Shown piece after piece: positions 1-9,573 of a stretch of DNA of 64,000 nucleotides. A program made the position numbers and the translations under genes. How positions within the stretch are numbered: position 1 is the first letter of the stretch; each line of letters begins with the position of its first letter. The stretch covers positions 36,825 to 100,824 of the forward strand of contig NZ_JALOCF010000013.1 in the NCBI RefSeq assembly GCF_023227905.1, given 5' to 3'. The DNA comes from Methylobacter sp. (GTDB lineage Bacteria; Pseudomonadota; Gammaproteobacteria; Methylococcales; Methylomonadaceae). The notes beneath the pieces are model-generated. The model was not told where the DNA came from. It made no database searches and saw only the letters and a program-made list of their open reading frames with translations.

Positions 1-1
1 C

Positions 2-757
2 CGGCGCAAGCAGGCGGAATTGGCTGTGCAGCAGCAACGTAACGAACTGACGCACCTTTCGCGCGTGACTACGTTAGGCGAACTATCCGGTTCGCTGGCG
101 CATGAATTGAACCAGCCGCTGGCGGCCATCCTCAGCAACGCCCAGGCCGCCCAGCGCTTCCTAGCTCATGGCAATACCGATCTTGCCGAGATCCAGGACA
201 TCCTCAAGGACATTGTGAACGAGGATAAACGCGCCGTCGAAGTTATCCAGCGTTTACGTCTATTACTCAAGAAAGGCGAGGTGCAACATCTTCCGGTTAA
301 CCTGAATAAGATCGTGGAAGAAGTCTTAAAAATAATTAGCAGCGATTTGGTGAATCACAATATTAACGTAAACATCGACCTCGCCAAGAAGTTGCCGGCC
401 GTCATTGGCGACCGCGTGCAACTCCAGCAAGTCTTGCTTAACCTGATCATGAATGCCTGTGAAGCCATGTCCCATACCAATGCAGACAGACGCCGGCTGT
501 TTGTCCACACCGAACAGAACGGCATTGATAAGGTACAAGTGTCCGTCGGCGATCAGGGCCCGGGAATTCCCTCTGAAAGCCTGGGGAACATCTTTGAGCC
601 GTTCTTCACTACCAAATTGCAAGGTATGGGTTTGGGACTCCCTATTTGCCGCACCATCATCACCGCCCACGGCGGACAACTCTGGGCCACCAACAACACG
701 CCCCGCGGCGCCGTCTTTCATTTCAAGCTGCCGACATCCCCTGGAGAAAGCGCATGA
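2..757 (+). CDS. sensor histidine kinase, C-terminal part (gene starts before the window)
   Basis: This is the kinase core of a two-component sensor that autophosphorylates and passes phosphate to the regulator encoded next. The open frame runs in from the left edge, so the sensing domain is not visible. Seen in order: an H box (LAHELNQPLAAIL, His codon at 101-103), an N box (LLNLIMNACEAM), a G1 box (GDQGPGIP), an F box (FEPFFTT) and a G2 box (GLGLPICRTI). The HELNQP form is typical of FixL/DctB-like kinases. The stop overlaps the next start (ATGA), so the pair is translationally coupled. The kinase call is secure; the signal sensed cannot be told from this fragment. Confidence 0.93.
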   Translation, partial: RRKQAELAVQQQRNELTHLSRVTTLGELSGSLAHELNQPLAAILSNAQAAQRFLAHGNTDLAEIQDILKDIVNEDKRAVEVIQRLRLLLKKGEVQHLPVNLNKIVEEVLKIISSDLVNHNINVNIDLAKKLPAVIGDRVQLQQVLLNLIMNACEAMSHTNADRRRLFVHTEQNGIDKVQVSVGDQGPGIPSESLGNIFEPFFTTKLQGMGLGLPICRTIITAHGGQLWATNNTPRGAVFHFKLPTSPGESA

Positions 758-1401
758 ACGAATCCGCGCCCACCGTGCTGGTAGTCGACGACGATCCATC
801 CGTGTTGAAATCCCTGGCACGTCTGCTGCGTTCGAACGAAATGAACGTTGCCACATTTGCTTCGCCGCAAGAATTTCTTGATCAATCCGAACCGTTCATT
901 CACGGTTGTCTGGTACTCGATATCGCCATGCCCAATTTCAATGGCCTGGAACTGCAACAGGAACTTGCCGCCCGGGATAATGAATTACCGGTCATTTTTC
1001 TGACCGGCCATGGCGATATTCCGATGAGCGTACAAGCAATGAAACAAGGCGCCATCGATTTTCTGACCAAGCCGGTGCATGACCAGGATTTGATCGAAGC
1101 CATTCATGCCGCCATCGAAACAAACCGCATGAACCGACGGGCTCACGACGAACTGAACGAAATCCGGAAGAAGCTGTCGACGCTGACGCCGCGCGAGCGG
1201 GAAGTTCTGGATCATGTAGTTTCCGGCAGGCTAAACAAGCAAATTGCGGCCGACCTCGGAACTGTGGAAAAAACGATCAAAGTCCACCGCGCTCATCTGA
1301 TGACGAAATTAAAAGTCCGTTCATTGGCCGATCTGGTGCGCCTGGCCGAACGGGCGGGAATTAAGTCCATAGCGCCGAATCGACACGACGGTCAAACTTG
1401 A
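754..1401 (+). CDS. FixJ/NarL-type response regulator
   Basis: A 215-residue transcription regulator made of a receiver domain (about 7-120) and a LuxR/FixJ helix-turn-helix (about 145-205). The acidic pocket is DDD at 12-14, the phosphorylation site Asp56 (LVLDIAMP) and the conserved Lys lies in LTKPV. The HTH begins LTPREREVLDHV and its recognition helix region reads TVEKTIKVHRAHL, the FixJ style. I chose the ATG at 754 because it overlaps the kinase stop (ATGA) and begins exactly at the receiver domain; the frame is open further upstream but that part lies inside the kinase gene. It is a candidate, unproven, for the regulator that binds the TTGGACTWWAGTCCAA boxes in this window. Confidence 0.93.
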   Translation: MNESAPTVLVVDDDPSVLKSLARLLRSNEMNVATFASPQEFLDQSEPFIHGCLVLDIAMPNFNGLELQQELAARDNELPVIFLTGHGDIPMSVQAMKQGAIDFLTKPVHDQDLIEAIHAAIETNRMNRRAHDELNEIRKKLSTLTPREREVLDHVVSGRLNKQIAADLGTVEKTIKVHRAHLMTKLKVRSLADLVRLAERAGIKSIAPNRHDGQT

Positions 1402-1446
1402 ATAACCAGCATTCTCAAAATTTATGTGCCTGCGCGAATCGACAAA

Positions 1447-2000
1447 TCATGTGACTGTCCGTAATTCCCCTCCCGGATCGGCTTCCCTACCATTACCACG
1501 GCTATAGGTTGCGATGCCGCATCAGGCTGCGCGGAATCAATACATCGAAGAGACTGGAATTCTTGAGTCGACCAATTAAATCAACTACCGGGCTATGCCT
1601 TCAAAAACTCTTTTGCGTCATCAGTTCCCGTCTTGAAAACGAAACCTTTGAACGCATCCTGCATTGCCTGAGCGGGGACATCGCCTTACGCAATGACATC
1701 GGTATCGATGTCTTCCAAGCCTTTTTCATTGATAAACTGAATAATCTTGGATGGCGTCGCCGGTAAATAAATCACAAGGCTTGCCACCAACTCTTTTTCG
1801 TCACCCTCCGTAACATCGAAGGAAATGATTTTACCCTGATCCAGATTCATGAGCGCCTTCTGGTCGATACCGGGTAATTACATTAACTCCTGCGCATCCG
1901 GAAGGTTTCCGGCATGGACTGAAAAAATACCGGACAAGCCGATCATAAGGACTATCCGGCTGCATAACTTCTTAATTGCTGTTTTCTTTTGATCTGACAT
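1447..2000 (-). pseudogene. decayed gene for a secreted protein
   Basis: From the ATG at 2000 the minus strand reads a signal-peptide-like start (MSDQKKTAIKKLCSRIVLMI), then a TAA at 1880-1878, then continues in the same frame with plausible protein (YLPATPSKIIQFINEKG), a second TAA at 1688-1686, and a TAG at 1595-1593. A further coding-like tail (RGNGREADPGGELRTV) follows after an apparent frame change and ends near 1447. Three in-frame stops and one shift over 550 bp indicate a recently inactivated gene. I recall similar hypothetical proteins in methanotrophs but cannot name a family. It fills the gap between the two-component pair and the B12 riboswitch. Confidence 0.6.
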
Positions 2001-2058
2001 GCTTATTACCTAAAATTCTGCATCTACACTTTGAACAGTGGAAGTAAGATTTGGCTGA

Positions 2059-2097
2059 TTCAATTATCAATTGGATTAGTTTATACTTAGAAATAAC
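2059..2097 (+). promoter_or_regulatory. possible sigma70 promoter of the cobalamin operon
   Basis: TTCAAT at 2059-2064 and TATACT at 2092-2097 are separated by about 27 bases edge to edge, which is too long for a standard pair, so only the TATACT -10 is convincing. It would start transcription near 2103, just at the 5' end of the riboswitch. The -35 call is weak. Confidence 0.3.
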
Positions 2098-2099
2098 GA

Positions 2100-2292
2100 T
2101 TAGGTGCCTTGGTGTGCGGTTTGTGCGCCAGGGTGAAACGGGAAGTCCGGTGCGATTGGCGTTTAGTCTCTGTCAAATCCGGCGCAGCCCCCGCTGCTGT
2201 AAAACCTGATGAATCATCCATATGTCACTGTACGGTTAGTGCGGGAAGACGGATGATCCAAATGACGGTAAGCCAGAAGACCGGCCTAATCG
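2100..2292 (+). ncRNA. cobalamin (AdoCbl) riboswitch
   Basis: The leader of the B12 operon carries the standard cobalamin aptamer signatures in order: GGTGCCTTGGTGTG near 2102, GGGTGAAACGGGAAGTCCGG (2131-2150), the core CCGGCGCAGCCCCCGCTGC near 2180, GCGGGAAGACGG near 2241, and the B12 box region AAGCCAGAAGACCGGCC (2270-2285). Downstream, GGAGCCG (2317-2323) can pair with CGGCTCC (2380-2386), a possible expression platform just before the first start codon at 2415. Such elements shut off B12 synthesis or cobalt import when adenosylcobalamin is abundant. The genes that follow are exactly that pathway. Confidence 0.95.
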
Positions 2293-2414
2293 AATGAAGG
2301 ACACCGACTCCGGAGGGGAGCCGTATGCCAGTCATGCAGCGTTGGCTGTATTTGTGCATGCGAATTTTCTTATAGCAGTCGGCTCCAATCCCTTACCTTA
2401 TCAGGAGACTCGAC

Positions 2415-2594
2415 ATGCTCGTTGAAACCCATTCCAGACACGCCCCACGCTTAGCCACTACACGCCTGATTTCTGCCTTATCAGCTATTGCGCTGGGATT
2501 TGCACTACTGCTGGCCGTCGGCTTTGCTCCAGTTGCCGAAGTCCATAACGCTACCCACGACACCCGCCACGCTACCGGTTTTCCTTGCCATTAG
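2415..2594 (+). CDS. cbtB: CbtB, cobalt transporter small subunit
   Basis: A 59-residue protein with one membrane helix (about residues 18-42) and a C-terminal metal-binding-like tail (HNATHDTRHATGFPCH), the hallmark of CbtB. CbtB acts with CbtA in predicted cobalt uptake and is usually under B12 riboswitch control, as here. AGGAG lies about 8 bases before the ATG. The gene ends 7 bases before cbtA. Length and motif match the family. Confidence 0.9.
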   Translation: MLVETHSRHAPRLATTRLISALSAIALGFALLLAVGFAPVAEVHNATHDTRHATGFPCH

Positions 2595-2601
2595 TGCCGG
2601 C

Positions 2602-3285
2602 ATGTTCAAACGTATCGTGTTTTCTGCTGCGCTGGCCGGTACCTTGGCGGCGCTGTTTTTATCTGTGCTGCAGATTTTCTGGGTGACGCCGTTGATTCTT
2701 CAGGCGGAAACTTATGAAACAGCTGCTGAAGCAGTCTTTCATGAGTATAGCGCTGACCATGCACACGATGACATGGCCTGGCAACCGGAAGACGGCTGGC
2801 AGAGAACATTGGCCACCGCCAGCAGTAATATAGTGATGGCCGTCGGTTTTGCGTTAATGCTGACTGGCTTGTACACATTACGGAGTCCATCTGGAATATT
2901 GCAAGGTCTGGCCTGGGGATTGGCCGGCTACACGGTATTTTTTGCCGCTCCGGCCATAGGCCTGCCGCCGGATTTGCCGGGCACGACAGCCGCAGCGCTG
3001 ACTGTAAGGCAATACTGGTGGCTGGGCGCGGCATTGTTTACTGCCGGCGGGCTTGGACTGGTTTTCCTGCAAGGCAACTGGTCGCTACGAATGACTGGCC
3101 TGCTGCTATTGCTGGTACCGCATCTGTTTGGTGCGCCACAGCCGGACACGGCTGAAAGTCTGGCGCCGGCACTATTACAAAGCCAGTTCCGCTGGGCCAG
3201 TGCCCTGAGTAATGCTGTGTTCTGGATGGTGTTAGGTGTGCTGTCGGCGCTGATGTTTAACCGTTTACAAGACAAAAGCGAATGA
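2602..3285 (+). CDS. cbtA: CbtA, cobalt transporter subunit
   Basis: A 227-residue integral membrane protein of the CbtA family, predicted to import cobalt with CbtB. It starts MFKRIVFSAALAG at an ATG close behind cbtB; the open frame further upstream overlaps cbtB and is not used. About six hydrophobic segments are visible, and a His-rich loop (EYSADHAHDDMAW) near residue 50 could bind metal. The stop overlaps the start of cbiF by four bases, so translation is coupled. The substrate assignment rests on family knowledge and on the riboswitch-controlled B12 operon. Confidence 0.88.
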   Translation: MFKRIVFSAALAGTLAALFLSVLQIFWVTPLILQAETYETAAEAVFHEYSADHAHDDMAWQPEDGWQRTLATASSNIVMAVGFALMLTGLYTLRSPSGILQGLAWGLAGYTVFFAAPAIGLPPDLPGTTAAALTVRQYWWLGAALFTAGGLGLVFLQGNWSLRMTGLLLLLVPHLFGAPQPDTAESLAPALLQSQFRWASALSNAVFWMVLGVLSALMFNRLQDKSE

Positions 3286-4091
3286 GTCTTTCAAATAAAA
3301 CCGAAGGTGCCTATGGCCAAGTCTGGTTCGTTGGCGCAGGCCCCGGCGACCCTGAACTGATTACTGTAAAAGGCCAGCGTTTACTGCAGCAGGCCGGTGC
3401 CGTGCTCTATGCCGGCTCCCTGGTCAACGAGGCCGCTACTTTATACGCTCCTGCCTCCTGCCTGATCCGCGACTCAAAAGATATGACGCTCGAGGAAATT
3501 ACCGGCTGGTTGATAGAGCAAGCGCGGCAACATAAAACCGTGGTGCGGCTGCAAACCGGAGATCCGGGGCTGTATGGCGCATTGGTCGAAATGGTGCAAC
3601 CGCTCGATGCCACAGGCATAGCCTGGGCGGTGGTTCCAGGGGTTTCCTCGGCGATGGCATCCGCTGCCGCAGCCGGCGAAACGCTGACCCTGCCTGAAGT
3701 AACGCAAACCGTGATTCTAACCCGCGTGGCGGGGCGCACGCCGATGCCGGCAGGCGAAGAGCTGGAATCCTTGGCCTCGCATCACACTACCTTGTGTATT
3801 TTCCTGTCCATCACTCTACTGCCGGACGTGCAGCGCGCTTTGCTCGCCGCCGGCTGGGCCGAGGATGCGCCGATTCTGGTAGTGCAAAAAGCCAGCTGGC
3901 CGGGCGAAGAAAAAATTGTGCGCGGCACACTTAAAGATATTCGCGAGAAATGTCGCGCCGAAAAGATCAATAGCCAGGCGATGATTATAGCCAGTCCGGC
4001 ACTGGGCGCTCGCCATTGGCCGGAAATTCACCATTCAAAACTCTACGATGCCGGATTTACGCATCGTTTTCGTAAAGCCGTCAAATCATGA
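3282..4091 (+). CDS. cbiF: precorrin-4 / cobalt-precorrin-4 C11-methyltransferase
   Basis: A SAM-dependent tetrapyrrole methylase (269 residues) that methylates C-11 of the corrin precursor. The N-terminal glycine-rich motif VWFVGAGPGDPELITVKG and a later GDPGLYG segment are the standard SAM-site signatures. The length is slightly above the usual 250. It overlaps cbtA upstream and cbiX downstream by four bases each. CbiX, CbiD and CbiG in the same operon indicate the early-cobalt (oxygen-independent) route, so CbiF is a better name than CobM, though sequence alone does not separate them. Confidence 0.92.
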   Translation: MSLSNKTEGAYGQVWFVGAGPGDPELITVKGQRLLQQAGAVLYAGSLVNEAATLYAPASCLIRDSKDMTLEEITGWLIEQARQHKTVVRLQTGDPGLYGALVEMVQPLDATGIAWAVVPGVSSAMASAAAAGETLTLPEVTQTVILTRVAGRTPMPAGEELESLASHHTTLCIFLSITLLPDVQRALLAAGWAEDAPILVVQKASWPGEEKIVRGTLKDIREKCRAEKINSQAMIIASPALGARHWPEIHHSKLYDAGFTHRFRKAVKS

Positions 4092-4936
4092 AACAGGATA
4101 TGAATAAGCAAACCATTTTATTGATCGGTCACGGCTCACGCGATCCGTCCGGCAATCTTGAAATCGAAGCCTTTGCCGAACAATGGCGCACCCGCCAGCC
4201 AGAGCGGCGCATAGAAGTCTGTTTTATCGAATTTGCCGAGGTGTTGATTGACGCAGGCTTGGACCGCGCGGCTCAGCACGGTGACCAGGTTGTCGTAGTG
4301 CCGTTGATTCTCAATGCCGCCGGCCACGTCAAAATGGAAATACCCGAGCATATCGAACATGCTCGTTTGCGGCATCCGCAGGTTGAGTTTATCTATTGTC
4401 GCCACTTGGGCGCCAGTGAGGACATTCTTGCTATTCTCAAGCGCAATCTGCGTAAAGCCTTGGCAAATCTGGACATGCCTGACCCGCGCAATACAGGCGT
4501 TATTCTGCTGGGACGCGGCTCTTCCGACCGGGTCGCCAATGGTGAAGTGGCTAAAATGGCGCGCTGGCTGTACGAAGAAGGTGAACATCCGATGGTCGAC
4601 ATCGCCTTTACCGGCATTACTCATCCGCGTCTGGAATCGGTGGTGCAACGCCAGGTCAAGCTGGAGATGCGGCAGATTGTGGTGCTGCCGTATTACTTGT
4701 TCACCGGCACGCTGATCGAGCGCATCCATCGCCAGATAGCTCGTTTGCAAAGCCAATATCCTCATATCCACTTTGCCCAGGCCGATTATCTGGGTTTTGA
4801 GGATGAAATTTACGCCTTGCTGGAACAGCGCATTCATGAAGCCACCGACACGAAATCTCCCGCCATGATGGAATGCGATGGTTGTAAATACCGCGAATTT
4901 GCCGCCGATCACGGTCATGTCCATCATCACGCATAA
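4088..4936 (+). CDS. cbiX: sirohydrochlorin cobaltochelatase CbiX, long form
   Basis: Inserts cobalt into sirohydrochlorin, the committing step of the early-cobalt B12 route. At 282 residues it is the long form with two chelatase-like halves: the first has the catalytic IGHGSRDP motif and the second the diverged LGRGSSDR. The C-terminus carries MECDGC, matching the MXCXXC cluster motif known from Bacillus megaterium CbiX, followed by a histidine-rich tail (DHGHVHHHA) likely to hold metal. A second ATG four codons in is an equally good start. The gene is coupled to cbiF by an ATGA overlap. Confidence 0.92.
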   Translation: MKQDMNKQTILLIGHGSRDPSGNLEIEAFAEQWRTRQPERRIEVCFIEFAEVLIDAGLDRAAQHGDQVVVVPLILNAAGHVKMEIPEHIEHARLRHPQVEFIYCRHLGASEDILAILKRNLRKALANLDMPDPRNTGVILLGRGSSDRVANGEVAKMARWLYEEGEHPMVDIAFTGITHPRLESVVQRQVKLEMRQIVVLPYYLFTGTLIERIHRQIARLQSQYPHIHFAQADYLGFEDEIYALLEQRIHEATDTKSPAMMECDGCKYREFAADHGHVHHHA

Positions 4937-4947
4937 CAGGCTACAGC

Positions 4948-5616
4948 ATGAATAATATCGTCACCGAACAGCTCACCGACGCCGGTCGCCAGATCGAACA
5001 CGATTCCTTTGCCATCGTCGACAATGAAGCCGGGCCGCACAGCTATAGCGAGCCGCAATGGCAGGTGGTGCGGCGCACCATCCATGCCACGGCGGATTTT
5101 GAATTCAACGGCCTGACCCGCTTTCATCCGGATGCGGTGGCCGCCGGTTTACAAGCGATTAGCCAAGGCGCGCCTATCGTCGCCGACGTGGAAATGATTT
5201 GTGTGGGGTTGTCCAAACCGCGCCTGGATTATTTTGGCGTCGTTACTCATCATTTCATCGCTGATGATGATGTGATTGCCCAGGCCAAGACCGAAAACAG
5301 CACCCGCGCCGTCCAAGCCATGCGTAAAGCACAACGGCAGCATTTGTTGGATGGCGGCATCGTCGCGATCGGCAATGCGCCGACTGCGCTACTGGAAGTA
5401 GTGCGCATGATAAACGACGGGCAGATCAAACCCGCACTGGTGATCGGCATGCCGGTGGGTTTTGTCTCGGCCGCCGAATCAAAAGCGGTGCTGAGCGAGA
5501 TTAACGATATTCCCTGGATTGTCATTGACGGACGCAAGGGGGGCTCTACCTTGGTGGTGGCCGCAATTCACGCCTTACTGGCGCTAGCCGAAGCGCAACA
5601 AAGCGCGATTAGCTGA
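4948..5616 (+). CDS. cbiC: precorrin-8X / cobalt-precorrin-8 methylmutase
   Basis: Moves the C-11 methyl group to C-12 to give (hydrogeno)cobyrinate. The 222-residue protein has the family signatures TIHATADFEF with its catalytic His, VADVEMICVG, IGNAPTALLEV and IGMPVGFVSAAESK. It starts 11 bases after cbiX and stops 5 bases before cbiD. The length is normal. CobH is the name of the aerobic orthologue; CbiC is used here because of the CbiX/CbiD context. Confidence 0.94.
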   Translation: MNNIVTEQLTDAGRQIEHDSFAIVDNEAGPHSYSEPQWQVVRRTIHATADFEFNGLTRFHPDAVAAGLQAISQGAPIVADVEMICVGLSKPRLDYFGVVTHHFIADDDVIAQAKTENSTRAVQAMRKAQRQHLLDGGIVAIGNAPTALLEVVRMINDGQIKPALVIGMPVGFVSAAESKAVLSEINDIPWIVIDGRKGGSTLVVAAIHALLALAEAQQSAIS

Positions 5617-5621
5617 TTTAA

Positions 5622-6725
5622 GTGATAGAAAAAAAAGCCAAAGGCACCCGCAAAGGCTACACCACCGGCGCTTGCTCCGCGGCGGCGGCGCGGGCGTCGG
5701 TATTGGGCCTGGTGGAAGGTATAGTGCCCGAGGCGGTCGATTGCGATTTGCCCAATGGTCAGCGGGTACGCTTTACGGTCAGCGATGGGCGTTGCGATAG
5801 CGATTTGGCTCACGCGGTCGTTATTAAGGATGCCGGTGATGATCCTGATGTCACCGACAAGGCTCCCATGACCGCCGATGTGCGGCTGTTGCCGGATGCG
5901 CCCGGCGTGGTGTTACTAAAAGGCGGCGAGGGTGTCGGCACTATTACCATGCAGGGCTTGGGCCTTGAAGTAGGCGGACCGGCTATCAATCCGGTGCCGC
6001 GGCGTAACATCGAAGCCAATGTGCGCAATGCAGCCGGCGCCTTGCTGGAGAGGGCGGGGCTGGAAGTGACCATTTCCGTGCCGGGCGGCGAAGAGATGGC
6101 GAAAAAAACCCTCAATTACCGCCTCGGTATCGTCGGCGGCATTTCCATACTCGGCACCACCGGCATCGTCCACCCCTACTCCACGGCGGCGTTTCGGGCC
6201 AGCGTGATTCAGGGCATCGAAGTAGCCGCCAATCAGGGGCAGGATACCGTGGTGCTGACTACGGGCGGACGCACCGAAAAATTCACTATGCGGGAACTGC
6301 CTGAGCTGGCGCCGGCCTGCTTCGTGCAGATGGGCGACTTTCTCAAATACGCGCTCGATACTGTCGTCAAATGCGGCATGCGAGAGGTGGTGATCGGCGG
6401 CATGGTCGGCAAGCTGACCAAAATTGCCCAGGGCGAGACCATCACCCATGCTAACCGCAGCGCGGTAGACACCGATTTATTGGCGGAAATTGCCGCCGAA
6501 ATCGGTGCATCCGCCGAAGTCTGCGCCGACATCAGCCAGTCGGAAATGGCCCGCTATGCCAGCGAGCGCATGGAAGAACTGGGCTTGATTAACGAATTTT
6601 ATGCGGCCCTGGGTCGGCGGGTCATCGCCACCTTGAGCCAGCGCTACACCGGCAAATTCCGCTTGCGGGTGCTGATGTGCGATTTTGACGGCAATAAACT
6701 GGCCGAAGTTGAAGGAGATGTTTGA
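5622..6725 (+). CDS. cbiD: cobalt-precorrin-5B C1-methyltransferase CbiD
   Basis: Methylates C-1 during ring contraction in the oxygen-independent pathway. The 367-residue protein opens with the CbiD signature RKGYTTGACSAAAA and contains GGEEMAKKTLNYRLGIVGG and GGMVGKLTKIAQGE. CbiD has no aerobic counterpart related in sequence, so it fixes the pathway type. The start is a GTG at 5622, five bases after cbiC, chosen because it gives the normal N-terminus. The gene ends one base before the start of cbiET. Confidence 0.95.
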   Translation: MIEKKAKGTRKGYTTGACSAAAARASVLGLVEGIVPEAVDCDLPNGQRVRFTVSDGRCDSDLAHAVVIKDAGDDPDVTDKAPMTADVRLLPDAPGVVLLKGGEGVGTITMQGLGLEVGGPAINPVPRRNIEANVRNAAGALLERAGLEVTISVPGGEEMAKKTLNYRLGIVGGISILGTTGIVHPYSTAAFRASVIQGIEVAANQGQDTVVLTTGGRTEKFTMRELPELAPACFVQMGDFLKYALDTVVKCGMREVVIGGMVGKLTKIAQGETITHANRSAVDTDLLAEIAAEIGASAEVCADISQSEMARYASERMEELGLINEFYAALGRRVIATLSQRYTGKFRLRVLMCDFDGNKLAEVEGDV

Positions 6726-6726
6726 G

Positions 6727-8046
6727 ATGACCCACCCTTGCCGGATTATCGGCGTACTGGACAATGGCGCCGCAGGCTTAACGCCGGAAGCACTGGCACA
6801 GCTACGCGCCGCCGATGTAGTCATTGGCGGCCACCGTAGCCTGGAATTATTTGCCGATGAAATACGCGCCGATACCGAACGCCTCGATCTGACCGGCAAT
6901 CTATCGCAAGTCCCCACGTGGATAAGCGCGGCGCGCGAAGCCGGCAAACAGGTGGCGGTGCTGGCGACCGGAGACCCTTTATGCCACGGCATCGCCAGTT
7001 TTCTGATCGGCAAGCTCGGCCGTGAAGGTGTGGACATACTGCCTAATCTTTCCATGCTGCAACTGGCCTGCGCAAAGCTGGGCTTGCCCTGGCAGAATGT
7101 CCGCATTGCTTCGGTGCATAGCCGTGATGCCGGCGAATGGACTATCGGCGCTACGCCGGAACACGGTTTATATCGCCTGCTGTCTGTGCTGCGCCAGTCC
7201 GATTTGATTGCCGTCTTCACCAGTCCGGAAAACGATCCGGCCCGCATCGCCCGGATGCTGCAAATCGAGTCGTTAGCGGACGAATTCGAGATGGCGGTGG
7301 CGGAATGCCTATTGCAGGATCGGGAACAGGTTTCTGATTGGCTGGCTATCGATGCTGCCGTTGGCCGCAGCTTTGCCGATCCTAATATCGTGCTGTTACG
7401 CCGACGCCAGCCTGTTGTACGTGAAGCCTTGTTTGGGCTGCCCGATGAGCGCTTCAACCAGCGCAAACCCGACAAAGGGCTGATTACCAAACGCGAAGTG
7501 CGCGCGGTGTCGCTGGCACGGATGGCTTTATTATCGGACAGCGTGGTGTGGGACATTGGCGCAGGCTCCGGCGCGGTCGGGCTGGAAGCGGCGCGGCTGT
7601 GTCCGCAAGGCCATGTCTATGCCATCGAAAAGAATGAAGCCGATGCCGCGATCGCCCTCAGCAACCGGGCCAGCCTGAGAATCAGCAATTATACGCTGCT
7701 GCATGGCCGCGCACCGGCCGGGCTGGAAAACTGGCCCGACCCGGATGCGGTGTTCATCGGCGGCTCCGGCGGGGAGTTGCGCGAACTGATCGCTCTGTGC
7801 CTGCGCCGACTGCGTCCAAACGGCAATCTGGTGATGAACTTCGCTACCCTCGAAAATATGGCCACAGCGGTCGATACATTGAAAGCAACGGGCGCGCAAT
7901 GGGATGTGCTGCAACTGCAAGCCGCGCGCAGCAAGCCGATTTTGGACATGCACCGCATGCAGGCGGAAAACCCGATCTGGATCATCTGCGCCAGCTTGGG
8001 CGATTCAGTTTGCAGCGAGCAAACCTTGGAACAAAATGATGACTAA
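6727..8046 (+). CDS. cobL: bifunctional CbiE-CbiT (CobL), C5,C15-methyltransferase and C12-decarboxylase
   Basis: A 439-residue fusion of two SAM enzymes: an N-terminal CbiE-type tetrapyrrole methylase (about 1-210, with ATGDPLCHGI) and a C-terminal CbiT Rossmann methylase/decarboxylase (about 225-420, with the motif VVWDIGAGSGAVGLEAARL). Together they methylate C-5 and C-15 and remove the acetate carboxyl at C-12. The start is the ATG at 6727, one base after the cbiD stop; the upstream extension of the frame lies in cbiD. The fused form is common in Proteobacteria. Its end overlaps cbiL by 11 bases. Confidence 0.93.
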   Translation: MTHPCRIIGVLDNGAAGLTPEALAQLRAADVVIGGHRSLELFADEIRADTERLDLTGNLSQVPTWISAAREAGKQVAVLATGDPLCHGIASFLIGKLGREGVDILPNLSMLQLACAKLGLPWQNVRIASVHSRDAGEWTIGATPEHGLYRLLSVLRQSDLIAVFTSPENDPARIARMLQIESLADEFEMAVAECLLQDREQVSDWLAIDAAVGRSFADPNIVLLRRRQPVVREALFGLPDERFNQRKPDKGLITKREVRAVSLARMALLSDSVVWDIGAGSGAVGLEAARLCPQGHVYAIEKNEADAAIALSNRASLRISNYTLLHGRAPAGLENWPDPDAVFIGGSGGELRELIALCLRRLRPNGNLVMNFATLENMATAVDTLKATGAQWDVLQLQAARSKPILDMHRMQAENPIWIICASLGDSVCSEQTLEQNDD

Positions 8047-8826
8047 AGCACAAAATGGCCGACTATTCGGCGCATCGCTCGGCCCCGGTGATCCGGGACT
8101 GATTACCCTCCGTGTCTGGGAATTATTGCAATGCCCGGACGCCCACTGGACTTATCCGGTACGACGCAAGGATGCCGAAAGCCATGCACTACAAATCGTA
8201 TTGCGCGCCGGGTTAACACTGCCTGAAGAACACTCGCCGTTGATTTTTCCGATGACCCACGATGCCGACATTCTGGCCGGTTACTGGCTGCGCGCCGCCG
8301 AAACAGTGCTGACCCGCGTGCGAGCCGGTCAGGATGTGCTGTTTCTGGTGGAAGGCGATGCCTCCACTTACTCGACTTTCGGTCATCTGGCCCGCACCGT
8401 GCGTGCGTTGGACGAAAGCATCGTCATCGAAACGATCCCCGGCGTGCCGTCGTTTAACGCTGCCGCAGCGCGGGTGGCAATGCCGCTGGCCGATACCGAC
8501 GAAACCGTAGCGATTATCCCGGCCAGTTACGGCATCGCCATGATCGAACGCCTGCTCAATGACTTCGACACGCTGGTGCTGCTGAAAGTGAAGCCCTTGC
8601 TGGACGATATTCTCGATTTGCTGGAACGGCGCGCATTGTTGACTGATGCCGCTTTCGTCGAAAAGGCCGGTACCCCGCAAGAGCGCGTCGAGCGCGACGT
8701 GCTGCAATTGCGCGGGCAGAAAGTCAACTATCTGTCATTGCTGTTGGTGCGCAACCCTGATCGTCAGCGCGGCGAAATGATTCGCGGCTGCCGCAAAAAA
8801 ACATCTGTATCTACTGAAGAGACTCT

Positions 8827-8830
<4 letters not shown>
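8036..8830 (+). CDS. cbiL: precorrin-2 / cobalt-precorrin-2 C20-methyltransferase
   Basis: Methylates C-20 of the cobalt-loaded precursor. The 264-residue protein has the opening signature FGASLGPGDPGLITLRVWEL and the later SAM motifs VEGDASTYSTFGHL and ETIPGVPSFNAAAARV, characteristic of CbiL/CobI. Two adjacent ATGs (8036, 8039) could serve as start; both overlap the end of cobL. The stop overlaps the next start by four bases. Confidence 0.92.

Positions 8831-9572
<742 letters not shown>

Positions 9573-9573
<1 letters not shown>

Noticed and set aside
1509..1766. An 85-codon plus-strand frame after the response regulator
   Set aside because: It is opposite to the decayed gene whose protein-like reading is much more convincing; no ribosome site.
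4136..4930. A 264-codon minus-strand frame
   Set aside because: Mirror of cbiX inside the B12 operon; codon pattern follows the real gene.
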